From NCBI RefSeq assembly GCF_000006565.2, contig NC_031473.1, forward strand, positions 1,116,001-1,180,000: a stretch of DNA of 64,000 nt, given 5' to 3'. The DNA comes from Toxoplasma gondii ME49 (lineage: Eukaryota > Apicomplexa > Conoidasida > Eucoccidiorida > Sarcocystidae). Made by a program: the position numbers and the translations under genes. Under the pieces are notes generated by a model. That model saw nothing but the letters and a program-made list of their open reading frames with translations, was not told where the DNA came from and ran no database searches. Positions 1 to 12,800 of the stretch are shown in pieces. How positions within the stretch are numbered: the first letter of the stretch is position 1; the number at the start of each line of letters is the position of its first letter.

Positions 1-1
1 A

Positions 2-1135
2 CGAGGGAAGCCAGAGCGACCCAAGAAAAAGGAGGCAACCAACCGAAGGATCAACACATGCTTCGACCGACATCAGCAGGAACGCATCGACGCCGAACAG
101 CGCCTGAGACTCGAGTCCGGCGAAACTGCATCATCGACGCATCCCGCCGTAGCGTCGAAAGCCTCGGGGGGAGGTGACCATGCCCTGCCGCGGCCTCTGC
201 CTGCCGGTGGCTACTTCCCCCTCTCGGTGAATTCAGGTGAGGATCCGAGGCGGGAGCCAGACGAGCAGGGTGCTGACGCTGAGAAAGGGGAAACTCCAGA
301 ACTCCCAGTGCATCTTGGTGTCGACGACCAGAAATCGGCGGCACATTCCGAAGCCGTCGCGGAAGGACTCCCGCGGGAGCCTTGCAGCGCTCTCGAGGGC
401 ACTGGCCCGAGTTGCGTTTTAAGTATCGGGGAGGAAAATCAACTGCAGCTCGAAACGGACGGTTCGGACTCCAGCACTTGCTCTGCATTCCCTTCTAACG
501 CTTCAGCTGCCCCTCCGCCGTCGCCAGATCCCGCCTTGCAATCACTGGCGAGATCATCCGCTCAGAAAAAGGCAGCGTGCACTTGTCCGACAAGCGAAAA
601 CACCCAGGGTGAAACCTCGCCAGCGAAACAACACAAGAAGAGACAGTCCGCTGAGGGAAAAAAGAAAGGGAACGCCTTGCCGGAAGGGAAGCGAAAACGC
701 AAGCAGACATTCGCCGGGTGCGGCAGCCAGAGCTCTCAGGAGTCGCCCCCCGCTTCCGTTACTAAAAACGAGCAAGCGGCATTCGTGACAGACAAGCCGA
801 GCGACTCGCCGCGAAACCGTGGTGGAGTATCTGAGATCCGAGAGGAATCGCAATGGAGCCTGACTCTGATAGAACTGCCGCCGGTGAATCCTCTTGCAGA
901 AGGTCCACAGGTGGCGGCAATCGCGCCAGATGTTCCATCGTGCGACACAGAAATCTCCGGTATACGTACACCTCAGAAAATTCAGTCTGCAGAGCCGGAT
1001 GAGCGGAGCAGCAAGCGTCCAATTAGCTCAGTCACGCCGCGATCGAGCGACAGTAGTGGAGGTGCGAGGCCAGCGCGCAAACAGCGGCAGAAAAAGCATC
1101 AGCCGAGACACAGAAAAACTGCTGCGCAGCTCTGA
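2..1135 (+). CDS. 3' portion of a basic, disordered protein of unknown function
   Basis: Frame 2 is open from the first bases of the window to a TGA at 1133-1135, giving about 377 residues with no in-frame stop. The 5' part of the gene lies outside the window. The protein has no recognisable domain. It is rich in Ser, Pro, Gln, Glu and Lys/Arg, with Lys/Arg clusters near the window start, around 640-710 (KKRQSAEGKKKGN, EGKRKRKQ) and in the last 20 residues (RKQRQKKHQPRHRK). Such clusters would suit nuclear localisation, but that is inference. It may be the disordered C-terminal tail of a longer protein with structured parts upstream. The GC-rich composition and length of open frame favour real coding. 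The next 1.6 kb looks like 3' UTR and intergenic DNA. Confidence 0.65.
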   Translation, partial: RGKPERPKKKEATNRRINTCFDRHQQERIDAEQRLRLESGETASSTHPAVASKASGGGDHALPRPLPAGGYFPLSVNSGEDPRREPDEQGADAEKGETPELPVHLGVDDQKSAAHSEAVAEGLPREPCSALEGTGPSCVLSIGEENQLQLETDGSDSSTCSAFPSNASAAPPPSPDPALQSLARSSAQKKAACTCPTSENTQGETSPAKQHKKRQSAEGKKKGNALPEGKRKRKQTFAGCGSQSSQESPPASVTKNEQAAFVTDKPSDSPRNRGGVSEIREESQWSLTLIELPPVNPLAEGPQVAAIAPDVPSCDTEISGIRTPQKIQSAEPDERSSKRPISSVTPRSSDSSGGARPARKQRQKKHQPRHRKTAAQL

Positions 1136-2759
1136 AGACTCGCGTGAGCAGCTGTAGCACAGATCCGTCGAGACAGACTGGAAGAAAGGAAAATGACACC
1201 CGATGCATACACGCTATGGCGGTGCAGCACGGAACCTAGACTCGGGGAAGCAGAAAGCAGTTTTGCGGGCAGGCGTTTCGGGGAAAAAGACCGGAGAAAA
1301 CTCCGCGTTCCGCACGACATGGCGACACGATTATGTCTGTTCTTGTTAAGCTCGCGTCTTTGTGTGGTGCACGGTGCTTGTTTTGTGTGTGGAACGGTTT
1401 CCGCTCGCGTCTCGCTTGCGTGAGTGCCGAGAAATGGCTGTGTCAGCGTGCACCTCAGGATGTAAAGTGACAGGTGCGATGCCGAGCATTGGCAAGCAAC
1501 GACAGAGTCGTCCGAGGCGGTCAGTGCGCAGAAAGTATGTCGTGTTTCTGTCCTTGTCTTTGGGTGGCGATACGGATCACTCCAGTGTTCTAGGCATTTC
1601 ATGTTTTTATCGGAATGGAACAGTTGACAGCAGTAATGCGTGTGTGTTCGTGCTACGATTGCGGATTCCCCCTTTCCGAATGTCTTGCGAGACATTCTCG
1701 AAGATCAACAAATGTACAGCTCTATTTGCGTGTTCAAGCTCATATGAGTTCCTGCACGTCACGCGGTAGCTTAGAGACACAGAGACTTTTCTAGATATTT
1801 CGCGCGTTTGAAGTCAAGAAAGTCAGGCTAGAGAGCTTCTTGTATCGTGGGTTCTTATTTGAATGCTCATCGATAACAACAAACAAGTCAGGCTTCTGTC
1901 GCGTCGGCCTGTAATGCTGACAACGAGCTGCTGCATGTGCTTGCTTGCACATGACTGGCACGCTGTCAGGTGTCACTTTTCGCTGCATGCGAGTGAAAAA
2001 AACGGGAAGAAATTTCCATCCTCAAGAAATCCGCTTCAGAACAGAAAGGTCCACTTTATGGTGACAAACCAGACAAAAGCTTCAGAAACACCCAGATGGC
2101 TTTCAATTAGCGCGTTGTTCCCCTTGATGCAAGAGCGAGGTAGACAAATCACATGTTTCTTGGGCAATTTCTCAGATTTTTTCCTGCTCTCCGATTCCAT
2201 AGATCTGAGCGAATCCTTCCTTCTTTGTTTCTTCTTTAAAAGCAAAAACCCAGGGCAATCGCATCGCTAACTCCTTTCAAGTGTCTGTTCAACAGGATTG
2301 TGAGTGTTTTCGTGTTTTGAGTGAAACCGGCACACTTTGCGCCGCGCTGAGCTCAGCATTTACTTTTCCTTGGTACTCTCTAACTCTTAGAGAAAGCAAG
2401 AGGAAAGCAAACTCGAAAACTTTGAATCTCGCACAGATATGCATGCCCTTGAAGCGTGCTGCCCACGTTTCAAGCGTTGGGCTGCGTTGTTCGAGCTCAA
2501 CTTCTTACCTTACGTCCGCGCGAAACAAGCCCCGTTGGTTAATCAGTGGCAGTGCGTTTCTCTGTCCTGTATCTGTCTCTAAAAAGTCGTGTATCCCGTC
2601 ACTAACAATCAATTACAGAGATTTTTCCACAGAGATATAGGATTCCTTTCTCTGGATATCCCCGCCAGGCTGCAGTTTCTTTTTTTTCGAAGAAACCGAC
2701 AAGATTTGCTTTTTTCGGTGCATGCGCGAGCCTCTTTTCCGGAAGTATCTGGAGGGGCG
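1136..2759. other. intergenic, no gene seen
   Basis: All three plus-strand frames hold only short open frames without domain-like content. The segment would contain the 3' UTR of the upstream gene and, near 2640-2750, a T-rich leader of the gene starting at 2760. I see nothing else that can be supported. Confidence 0.5.
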
Positions 2760-3858
2760 ATGGATGGCCTCCCGACACAACAGGAGATAATAAGGAAATG
2801 TCAGAAGCACTTCAACGAAAAATGTAAGCGTTCAAGGCAGACGCTTCCTTTTCGCTTCGTTTCTGTTTCTTCGCCTTCTTCAACATCTTCCTCTCCCTCT
2901 CAATCTCGTGCGCTTCTCTGCTGTGTTTTTTTCCTTCTTGCAGTCCTCGGTTGCTTCTCCCCCTTCGCCTCGTTTGCACTCCCTTCCTTAAAGTGTTTGC
3001 CAGGCCTATGTCGAAATTCCCCTCTTGTCACGGGTATTCCGCGCCGCCCTCCCCTTGTCTTTTTTATCTCTTCGCTTTTTCCGGCGGTTTCTGTTGCTTG
3101 TGAAGAGAGCCAGCACCGCCGGGGAACAAAACGTCTTGGTTGTTCGAATTCCTCCTCTCTCTTCATCGAGAATTGAGATGCGGTGGTGGCGCAGCTTCTC
3201 CGGTCGGGCGCAGCGGGAGGTCTTTCTTCGAGGCTCGCCGGCGTACAAGTGGGGGGTATGGATTGTCGGTCTAGGGGGAGGCCTGCTGTGGATTTGGGAG
3301 TCCGAGAAAAACGCCCCCATTTCGGAGCGGCGGGTGTTTCTGCCTGCGCGGCGAGAGGTTAAAATGACGAGCGCAGAAATCAAAAAGTGGAACGAGAAGT
3401 ACAGTGGCGGCGCAGCGCTCCTGACGCCTCCTGCGCAGGCAAACAGCTGCGCGAACGGTGATGTCCTGCCTGCTGGGTCCTGCGGGCGGACAGCCGACAG
3501 AACAGGGGAGAGAAGTTGGAGCTTTTCCACACGCAAGAGTATCCCACCGAGGTCGGTATGCAGCCGAAACGACCGACTAAACGAGAGCTGGAAGGCGTTC
3601 CAGGACCCCGTTCTTTTCTCGTCTCTCCATGAGGCGCTGAGGCAACGGGAAGTGGAGGTCAGAGAGCGAGAACGGAGGAGAGAGGAGGCGCTTAGATTGA
3701 GAAGAGAGAAAGAGGTAGAAGAGGAGAGGAGAGCGCGGGGCGTGGTGGCGGTCGATGAGGCTCGGGAGAAGCTGAAAGATCAACTGAGGAAAGAGACAGG
3801 ACAAGAGGGGGACGGCAGACGCCCGCGGAGACTGCCGTACTTCAGCAGTCTCGGTTGA
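2760..3858 (+). CDS. small single-pass membrane protein, function unknown
   Basis: Proposed exons are 2760-2823 and 3110-3858, about 270 residues. Exon 1 begins at an ATG in a GCGATGG context and ends at a strong donor (AAAAT|GTAAGC). The acceptor at 3109 follows a pyrimidine tract and is the only one I found that keeps phase. Starting at the ATG at 3178 is an alternative. Residues about 69-84 (KWGVWIVGLGGGLLWIW) form one membrane segment. It is followed by a polar stretch (NAPISERRVFL) that weakly recalls the segment just after the first membrane helix of mitochondrial Oma1 proteases. No HExxH motif is present, so a protease is not supported. The last third is a charged Arg/Glu-rich helix or coiled coil. 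A mitochondrial inner-membrane role is possible but unproven. Confidence 0.5.
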
Positions 3859-5941
3859 AGGCCTTGCACCAGCACAAACGAGATGCGAGTCAATCCACGA
3901 AGATTGGACGGTGGATGTTTTATCCATTTGCGAATCAAAGAGAGTCAGAGAATCGACTGTTATGCGGTGCGTCGACGGTGTGCCTGTGGACTGTCATACC
4001 GAGTCCTCGATGGGGCCTTTGGGGAGCTTCTCTCTGTCCTCGTTTTTCGAACTTCAAAAGAAGGAAGAATGGCATGCGGAGTCCGACGCTCAGCGACAGA
4101 TCGCAGGTATATCACGAGCGGAAAACGAACCGAAATGAAACGAAGGACACCGCTGTTTAGAGCACATCGGTAAGGCACAAGGTGTAAAGTGCGAGATGTG
4201 GATCGATGGGCCAAGAACTCTGAATGCCTCTTGCAATTCCGGTTCGTTTTCAACGAGTGAACATTAGTGCGGTTTTTTGCGGAAGGACGTACAGTCCACC
4301 TCAAATGGTGGCTCAATCCGTGGAACGTTCTCTTTCTTCGTGCAGCCTTCTCCCGCCACAGGAGTTTCTTCAGGGAAACGAGGACTGGGACTTGTGCGCC
4401 TCTCTGTTTTGTCAGTCGCGTGCTCTCTAGGAAGGTGCCTTTTCCGTCTTGCGATCTCCGACCGTCAGCTCAGGTCACTCTTTCTGCCTTTTCTGCAAGA
4501 AGCGGCGGTCAGCATCCCTGTGGCCTTGGCTCCTACAATTCCTCTTTTTCTGGCTCTTTTTGTGTCCCTGGCAGTTCGTCCACTCTGGAAGAGGATGGAG
4601 GCTCTCTAGCCTCTTTTTTGCCAAAGCGAAGGGCACTGTGTGAGTGTCGCATTCGTCCGGTCAACAGTGGAAATAAGCATTTTCGTTGTTTGTTTAAACA
4701 AGTGACGAACCGACCCTTAAATGGACCGAACTTCGGGAACTCAGCATGACGAGTTGGCACGCATCCAGCAGCTGGTGAAAGGGAGCGCTTGCGTTAGATA
4801 CGCTGCACCGACCAAGAGTCCGTACATTCGCATGTGCACAAAAAGAGCAGAAAGTGATCTACAGCTTTCTTCCCTGGAGGGGAAGTGGAGCAATGCAAAT
4901 CCTCGTTCACGATTTTGTATCCAAAGATAGGCGTGTGCGTAGCACGGGAAGTCCGCGGAGAAGTGAGCATTCTCAGTCACTGAACCACACCTTTTGGTAG
5001 TCATGAATGCAACAAATTGTATGTTTGAATGAGTTCTTCTCCGATTCCAGACTGCTTTGCTAAGCATTTAGAGATATTCCGCGCAACCAATTATCAGCAA
5101 GGAGACGACCTCCTTTTGTGTAGAATCATCTGCAGATGCGTGTTTATTTGCATGTCCTGGGACTCTGCTTCGTCAGAATTGTGACTGCCAACACTCGGAC
5201 CCGGCATGAATCCGTTTTCCTACTTGAGCCCTCCATGTAATTAGAACTGTCGTTTATCAGCATTTTCAAGTCAGCGCAGTTAGCTCGATCGGATACACGA
5301 ATCCTCGATCCACAAGAAATGACACAAATGGCACACAAACTACCAGTTAAAGGCATCTGCAACGCTTTTCAGGTTGCTGTGGCGTCTAGCGTAGTGACCG
5401 GCGTAATTTATGATTCTATCCAATGAGGCTCCGAGTAAGCATGAGAGTCTTGAAGCCCCTGACTTCGAATGCTGCGGAGTGGCGGCAGTGAAGTGGATCG
5501 AAGATGAGCTGAAGAAGAACGGAAACAAAACAAAAAATGCGGAAGCGAAAAAGCAGCTGGAAAGGCGCCTGACATGCCAGCGGGATAAAAAACCGAGACG
5601 ACCCACCGACAGACCTCTGACTCTCAGAACTTCCGAAACACGCCTGGTCTTAGCCTTCGGAGGCCAGCTGTTCTGTAAGTGCAGACCCATTCCCGGGCGC
5701 CCAGTGCAAGGGTACGGAGCAAAAGAGTATGTCTGTCGGAGTTCTCTGAAGTCACCTAACTGGCAAAGAGCCCACTCACATATCTGCGGGGAACTGGAAC
5801 CTCGCATCTGCGAAGCACCGACTGCGTGTGTAGTGCCCAGGATATCCGTTGTAGGTTCCAGTTCCAAGAATGCAAGACGACGCGCAACGGTGCAGAGTTG
5901 TCGCCTTGAAACGTGATTTTAGAAGTGGGAATGTATAGATT

Positions 5942-6018
5942 CGCAAATGTGCATGAGTGGATAGGCTTGGCGCTGCAGTCGATCCGCAAATGTGCATGAG
6001 TGGATAGGCTTGGCGCTG
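5942..6018. repeat. two-copy tandem repeat, 43-bp period
   Basis: A 34-bp unit beginning CGCAAATGTGCATGAGTGG occurs at 5942-5975 and again, base for base, at 5985-6018. The copies are separated by 9 bp. Identity of both copies suggests a recent duplication. Confidence 0.9.
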
Positions 6019-6519
6019 TAGATGTGAGAGTGTGCGCCAAGGGGCGGCGAGAGGCACTGCAAGAAAAAGAGAGTGGTGAAAGGCCTAGAAAACAAGCACA
6101 ATGTGCCTTTATCCCCAGGTATGTGTGAACGAATTGAATCAAAACGTCTCTCCTGCGCCTCGGCACAGTCGCGAAGAATAACCGCGGGCCAAACCTCGCC
6201 TCGGAGCCCTACACCGCATGCGCAGCAACTGGACTTCCATCAGCCGATCGAACAAAGGAAGACGAGGCATCATTGGTGACTGAATCTCGTTAGGAGACGA
6301 GAAAGTAGTGCGCCGACACGGAGGTGCTAGGCCGCAGCATCCCAACTAAACCACTGCCGAAATCATAACAGAGACTTTGAGGCACTTGTACAGACCTATG
6401 CCTGTTCACGGTGACCTTTCCCTTTCGGCGCCAGAGGGAGGGAAAAAGACGTTCACCAGAGTGGATACCACAGGCTCATCCACACGTACGAATCTATGTA
6501 GACTTCCCCGGGGATTCAG

Positions 6520-6524
6520 TATAC

Positions 6525-6559
<35 letters not shown>

Positions 6560-6800
6560 CATGTGGATTTGTGCTTAGATGGGTACATCCTCATGAATGA
6601 GCCTGTACTAGCAGATATATACATTCACATAAACATATGAATATACGCGGTGTATATATATGGATACCATCTAATGAATGAACGGGTGCATATATATCTA
6701 TATCTATATATATATATATATATATGAATGTAGATGACATATGGATGGCTTTTGTGAATGAGCAAGGACATGTATGTATGCATATACATATATAGGATGG
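6520..6800. repeat. (TA)n microsatellite cluster
   Basis: Interrupted TA/CATA runs at about 6520-6562, 6689-6725 and 6766-6795. Similar runs occur through the window, always in intergenic or intronic DNA. Confidence 0.9.
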
Positions 6801-7899
6801 TCTCTGCGCATGCGAAGCACTTTGCGTTTCGAGTTTTGCAACCCATGTCAGGTTTTTTTGAGCTGGCGCGTGTGAGTTTGGCCTTTGTACCGTCGCAAAA
6901 TCGACAGAGACGCTTGAAGTCTATACACGTCAGCGTACCTGTAGCGAACGATGCGCCATTCACGAAGTACTCGAGGCATGTCGGCAAGTCCGCCTGGTTA
7001 AGGGCGCAGCACTGAGCAGGGAAAAGACAAAAGCCTGTTGTAAATAAAACACACAAAGATCACGGGAAAAAACAACACCAAGTGCTTTAGAAAACCAAAG
7101 CAGTCCCAGATCGAGCATCCGAAGTGCGCGCAATAAGAAAAAAAAGGTCTTCTGCAGTGAACTTCGGGTGAACAACAGCAGGCTCATAGTTCGGATATCG
7201 TACGTACCTATACATTAAAAGAAAAAATCAACAAAAGTCTCTGCATGCAGGTATCCTGTTCGACCTGACTATGTTCTACACAAACAATGGCGTAGACATT
7301 CGAGTGCCGGAGAACTTCATTTTGGCTCTGAAACCCATTCGTTTTCTACCTTCAAAAAAACTGCTTGTACCTTGAAAAGGCCTGCTTGTCTCTGCAGAAG
7401 ATATGCTTTTATCTTCAGAAGATATGGTATCATCATGAAAAGACGTGCGACAGCGGTTTCCGCCGTAACAGACAAATCGTTAGGTTCCTGTACCTTTATT
7501 GTTGCTAGGAACAACCTTCCAGTGTTTTTGCACCCTCCGCCTGGCGTTCTTTTCATCTTTTCTGACTTCCCCAAACAGAAGAGATTAGAATCAATCAGTG
7601 CGAAGACTTGGAATGAAAAGGTGAAAGAAAATTCAACTCGAAGCAACAGAGAGGCTTTGCAGCACCTAGGATACTGAATGCGACCAAGCACTGTTCATTT
7701 CTCCTCCGTCTGACGGTCATATCATTTTTTTCAAACGACAGGCCGTTCGGATTTCCAAATTCAACGAAGGACCTAAAGCACCAGAAAATCCAAAACTATC
7801 GGCATGGTTTATTGATGCTACGGCGTTCTCGTATAAGCTTACATTTGAATCTTCAGACGCAAATACCACGACGTCCACCCACCGCAAAGCACTTCTACA

Positions 7900-8160
7900 C
7901 AAACATATATATGCAAGCATTTATATGCGTTCCTTCCTCTTGAGATTCATCGTTACACAAAAACAAATATGTCAATACACATACATAGAAGAATGCCTAC
8001 GCACGCCCGTATGCATGCATGCACACAACCATGCATGCTCCGGCATTTGCATGCGCATACATATATACATATCTGCATGCCCATATTAACATGTATAGGC
8101 AGACGAAGATGCATCCACACACACAAATGTAGGTGCCTACATGCACACATATAGATATTT
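7900..8160. repeat. low-complexity CA/TG tract rich in GCATGC words
   Basis: The tract alternates CACACA, CATA and GCATGC words, including ATGCATGCATGCAC near 8010. TGCATGC is a known over-represented upstream motif in Toxoplasma. Here it lies about 120 bp or more beyond the 3' end of the minus-strand gene at 8283-9826, so a promoter role is uncertain. Confidence 0.5.
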
Positions 8161-8282
8161 CTGTATGAGCGACCGACTGGAATGTTTCGAAGTCGGGTGT
8201 CGCTTTAAATTATTACATACGCCTTCTCCTGAGTTATATTTATTCATAGCCTGAACAGCGCCCATTTGAAAGTCGTTTTTTC

Positions 8283-9826
8283 CTACTGTCGCACCGAGTT
8301 TTCTTGCAGACGAGCATCAGAGTCCCCGTCAGACCATCTTGTCACGCCAACCGCAAAGCCTCTGGAGGCTCCAATCAGCATGCGGCCAGGTTCGACAACG
8401 CGTACCTCTGCAAGGGAAGTAATGAGAAAAACTTTGGAAAATGCGATGTATGGACCATTCATGTTAAAGGCAGTTTAACGAGGTGATATAGATGTAAATT
8501 CCGACTTGATTTGTTTTATGAAGCGAATGCATGAGCGGATTCTCTACCAACGTTTCTAATATTTTCAGACTGCAGAAAATCCCTTTTCAGAGAACGAAAT
8601 GACAGACTTCTGGCCTGCAGTTCCTCCGCATCTTTTCCGGCTTGTAAAGGACTGCCAGCAAAGGAGGAATTCCGAGTTTTGCAGGCAACACACTTGTGCG
8701 ATCGCGAGAACTTTGGTTCTTCGGAAGGACTAAACTTCATGCAGGAAACACGGTGACCACGAGCAGCACGCTAACACTTGGGTCCGGTGAAGGAACGCGT
8801 TGAAGGACAAAAAGCACGAATTTTTTCAGAAGCGTTCGCAGCCTCAGAGGCCTGCCTGTCCACCTCTATATACGCTCCTCAGCTAGGTGTCTTGAAAACA
8901 GCGATTTCGCCTCTCTTTCGATAAAAAGCGGGAGATGGTCTGCGATCTCGCAGCACAAAATGAACGCAACAGGCACTATAGAGAGCGCGGAAGCTCTCTT
9001 TATTTCCCTGACAGAAGGTGCATACTAGATTACGTTCTTTAAACCTGCAGTCTCCTCCGAACGCGCACAATGTCCTCCCTAGAAATGGTGGGTCCTCGAA
9101 ACAGCGTCGCCGTGACGCCAGACTTCCAGGAAAGCCTAAAACTCGCTAGTTGGTTCGCTGGCTTCTTGCCGCGAATGTGCAAATACACAAGGCGCATATA
9201 TCGAGAAAAGCAGCCATGTTCTCGGAATCGTTTACGGAATACTGCTGCAGTGAACACCGAAAGACGACACTCCTCAGATGAGGGTACGACGGTGCCACCT
9301 TACTGGAATAACTGTCTGTGAGGGAGGACTGTTTTTCAACTTCGTCTGTTTTTCTAACTCGTTCCCTGCCTTCTGCTTGGGATGCGTAAAGTTTCACTCG
9401 CGTTGAATGCGGAAACAACCTCAGACGGTTCCGTCTGATCTTACCGAAGTAGACCTTGTCTTGCTCCATGGGGGTGCTGGCCAAAATCAAGCCTGTACCT
9501 CCTAGCACAGTGTCTGCCTCCCCCGAGATTCCTGGAGCGACCCTCCTGCGCCCAGGAGACCAGTGCAGACCAGGGATAATCTCTCAAGCGAAGCAGAATA
9601 AGTGGGCGATCAGAACACAGGAGAGGAGCATAAGAAGAGGAGGAAAAGAGCAAAGGAAAAGGAAATGACGAGCCAGACAAGAAGACAAAGAGAAGCGAAA
9701 GAGCGCATTAGGTTCCAAAGAAAGGCCGGAGAAGCAGATCCTTCGAATCTGTGACATATATTCGTAAAGACACAATTTCACCGAATCGAGGTTTCGCGTT
9801 CGCAGCCTTTGGATTAGACTTGACAT
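8283..9826 (-). CDS. five-exon gene for a 166-residue protein of unknown function
   Basis: Exons on the minus strand are 9826-9782, 9580-9445, 9135-9045, 8651-8548 and 8407-8283. Each has AG and GT borders, notably TTCG|GTAAG after exon 2 and CCCTTGCAG before exon 5. The phases 0, 1, 2, 1 join without a stop to a terminal TAG, which is unlikely for random sequence. The N-terminus MSSLIQRLRTRNL is Arg-rich, Glu/Asp-poor and amphipathic, like a mitochondrial presequence. There is no membrane helix. The C-terminal exon (VEPGRMLIGASRGFAVGVTR) looks like alternating beta-strands. I do not recognise a family. No single exon exceeds 140 bp, so the gene is easily missed by ORF length alone. Confidence 0.55.
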
Positions 9827-12800
9827 TTTTTGCGGGTGCTCTCGCCAGCCAGTGAAAAGGCGAATTCCCTCACACACGCGCTTATGCACCAAAACACACC
9901 AATCGACATCAGATTTCTCGATATCTCTGTCTTTGTGTCTGTTTGCTTACGGGCTTGTGTAAGTCATACACACACGCGTATGCAGAAAGGATGAATGGGT
10001 TATGGTATCTGTCTATCGGTGTTTGCGTCTACATCTGTTTCTATCGATCTACATGTACGTATATATGTACATACATTAATATACGTTCTTGTACATTTTA
10101 TGGAACCTATAGGTGAAGTCCAGCTCCTGAGAATGCATTCTGTTCTTGTAATCGGTTCACACATGCAGAAAAAGAAACCGTTTACCCCTCTTTCATTTTT
10201 CCTGTCCCTGTCCTCTCTTTTCCTCTTTGTCTCCCCGTCTGTTATCTGCATCTCTCCTTCTTTCTGGTGCTTGCCTGAATCCCGATGGTCTTTGCATGCA
10301 CTGAAAAGGAAAGGCGAAGCATCTGCATGCGTCCCTTCCTTTCCTATTAGAGTGCCCCGAAAGGCCAAAGGCCGCAGAGCGACCGCCGTTGCGGCAGAGT
10401 ATTGTCTCCTGTTCCTTTCTTTGCTGTTTCCGACTTTCCTTCTGCCTTGATGTTCCAGTCCTCTGTCTCCGTCATGACCTTCTGCTTCGCGGTGTTCGCC
10501 TGCACAGTCCACTTGTCGGTCTCTTTTCTGAATTGCTAATTCTCTATTTTTCCCTCGATCCTCTAGGGCGGAGGAACGAAGCATGTGTATGTTTCGTCCA
10601 GAGAGGAGCAGGCGAGAGAACGAGCGTTTCAGGTGTGAGAAACAAGATACTAGAAGAAAAGAGATAGCAGCGGCTAGCGCTGAGATGCCGGCGCTGAGGT
10701 AATGGAGCAGTTTAGAAAAGCGCGGCAGCGAAGGCGGCAACACCTCAGAGGCGGACGCCTTTGGATGGTGGAACGCATGCATGTCGGAAAGTGACGAAAG
10801 CGAGGCAAACCCAGGGCCTCAAGCAGGCAGAGAAAACGCGAGAATCAGACCAGAGGGAGAGAAACAAAGGCGATAGAACGGCAGATGGCGCATGACGCTG
10901 GGTTCGCTAGTTCATTTGATGACTTGCTGTGGGCAGTCAAGACTGCTCTTGACTAGAAAAAGGGGAAACGGGAACGTGTGAAAGCGATACGATTGGGCGA
11001 CAGGACGATCTCTACAAGGCAGATGTCGACACCACGGAGACCGAAGGAGAATCGTGGAAACAGAGGCACCGATGTGCTCCCAGAGAGGGACACAGAACAT
11101 CCGCAAGAATGTCGACAGCGCATGGTGGATTTAACGGAATGCAAATCCAGTTATGAAATACAGAACGTTTTATCCTCGGTGTAGGCTATGTGCGTGTATC
11201 GCACTCGGATGGTACTTGGTAGACCCTTCTGTGGCTTCGAAAGTTCCTCCATCCGAACCGGGTGGTGTGTCGGCAGTACCTCGTCACCATGTCAATGCAA
11301 TATCAGTTGCGGGGAAACTCACTGATAGGTTGTGGTATACTCGTCTTGCATGTCTTCGACTTTCATGTAAACGCTTCTGCAGCAAAAAGGGAACGATTCT
11401 CTTCACTGCGCTTCATCTGCCCCTTTGTACGTTGAACTGTAAGAGTTTCAGATGTCTTCTATGTTCACTTGAATGGCACTAGAACCCCTACAGGTATAGA
11501 TACGCTGAAGACTACAAGTTCCCGTTTATCCTCAAATTTTAATGTCAGATGCCGATTGAGCAGCACACTTAATTGGATGACGTTTCTTTCCAGAGTGGAT
11601 CTGAAGAGAGCCTCAGTTACGAGGAAAACCATGTTATCAAAAAGAAATTGAAGAGAGCATCGTGCTGTGAAAAGACAGAGGAGTTGCTGTCGCGACAGAA
11701 CAGGAAAAATGCTACGAAGGAAGAAAAAAAAACACAAGAGACTTGAGTCGAACGCAACGCTGCATACGAGAAGATGGAGTATGCTACAGATGTAGCGCCG
11801 AGAGTTGAATAGACCGACATGCAGAGACGAAAGGACGAAGGCGACTCGGAACTACAAGAGGATGAAGGCGAGGAAAAGTGAGAGTGAGGGTAAAAGAGAC
11901 TCGATCGCTTTTCTCTTCGTTGATCGACATCTATGAAATTGTTCCTGGGAGATCAGGCTCTAAACCGTTCCATATTTCCAGCTGGGCCGCGAAAACATCT
12001 CCTCTGTCTCTCTCGCAACGCGACGCTCTCTTCAATTTCTCTTTGATGGAAAGAAGGAGTGGTTTTCCCCTTTCATATCAGAAGCTGAGTTCAGCATCGT
12101 AGTATGCGGGTGCGAGGCGCCTCTTTTCTATGATTGAAAGAAGCGACAGTTGAATCTAAAAAGCTGCTTATTTGCCTCCAAAAGTTCCGTAAACTGCGTG
12201 AAGCAATAATAGCGAACCTCTGTGTATCTCACTCTTGGAGAGGGCTTCAGCATCCTAGGCTCCGCAGTGTTCGAGTAGATTCCGTTTTTTTCGTCCTTTT
12301 TAACAGTGCATGAAAAAAAGTTGATGTATCACTCGCCTTTAGAGTGCCTCTTTCGGAAACATTTCTCAGCTCTTCTTGTGGTACGCTATCTGAAAGCTGG
12401 AGTATTAAGAACGATGTACGAGGCCGGTGACTTGAGGCAGAAGAGTTATTCTTCGGAAACTAGCCACGAATTCTTTGCAAATACAACACACGAGGAACGC
12501 GAGTCGCATATCTCCTTGGCATTTAGCCAATGAAAATACGCGATCATACAAGGTGTTTGTATCGATCTCAGGATGTCGGTCTAACACCCCGTTACACCCG
12601 GCGTTCAGTTCACACACACAAACCACGCTGCGCAGGCTGTGCATGCACGAATTCTATTTTCCTCGCTTTGCGGCGTTTCCTTGTGCCCGTCTCAGATTTT
12701 TTCTTCCTTTGAAACGACAGAAATTCCCTCAAGCTATCCATGTTCTTGCCATGCATGCATGCGGACGAGAGCAAAACAGTTCTAAGCGCGCTTTTCTTCG

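Larger units (their letters stand above)
3859..8282. other. long intergenic region with simple repeats
   Basis: No gene can be supported here. A plus-strand open frame at 5410-5916 and an opposing one at 5340-5867 overlap and neither has a recognisable motif or clear splice partners. The region contains a two-copy tandem repeat (5942-6018), TA-rich microsatellites (6520-6800) and a stretch rich in CA and TGCATGC-type words (7900-8160). Confidence 0.5.

Noticed and set aside
5340..5916. Overlapping open frames of 168 (+) and 175 (-) codons
   Set aside because: They oppose each other over the same DNA, and neither has a motif, leader or splice partner.
10000..10782. 260-codon minus-strand open frame with a hydrophobic stretch near its start
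   Set aside because: It covers strand-biased purine/pyrimidine DNA, ends in tetranucleotide-like sequence and shows no domain or usable splice borders.
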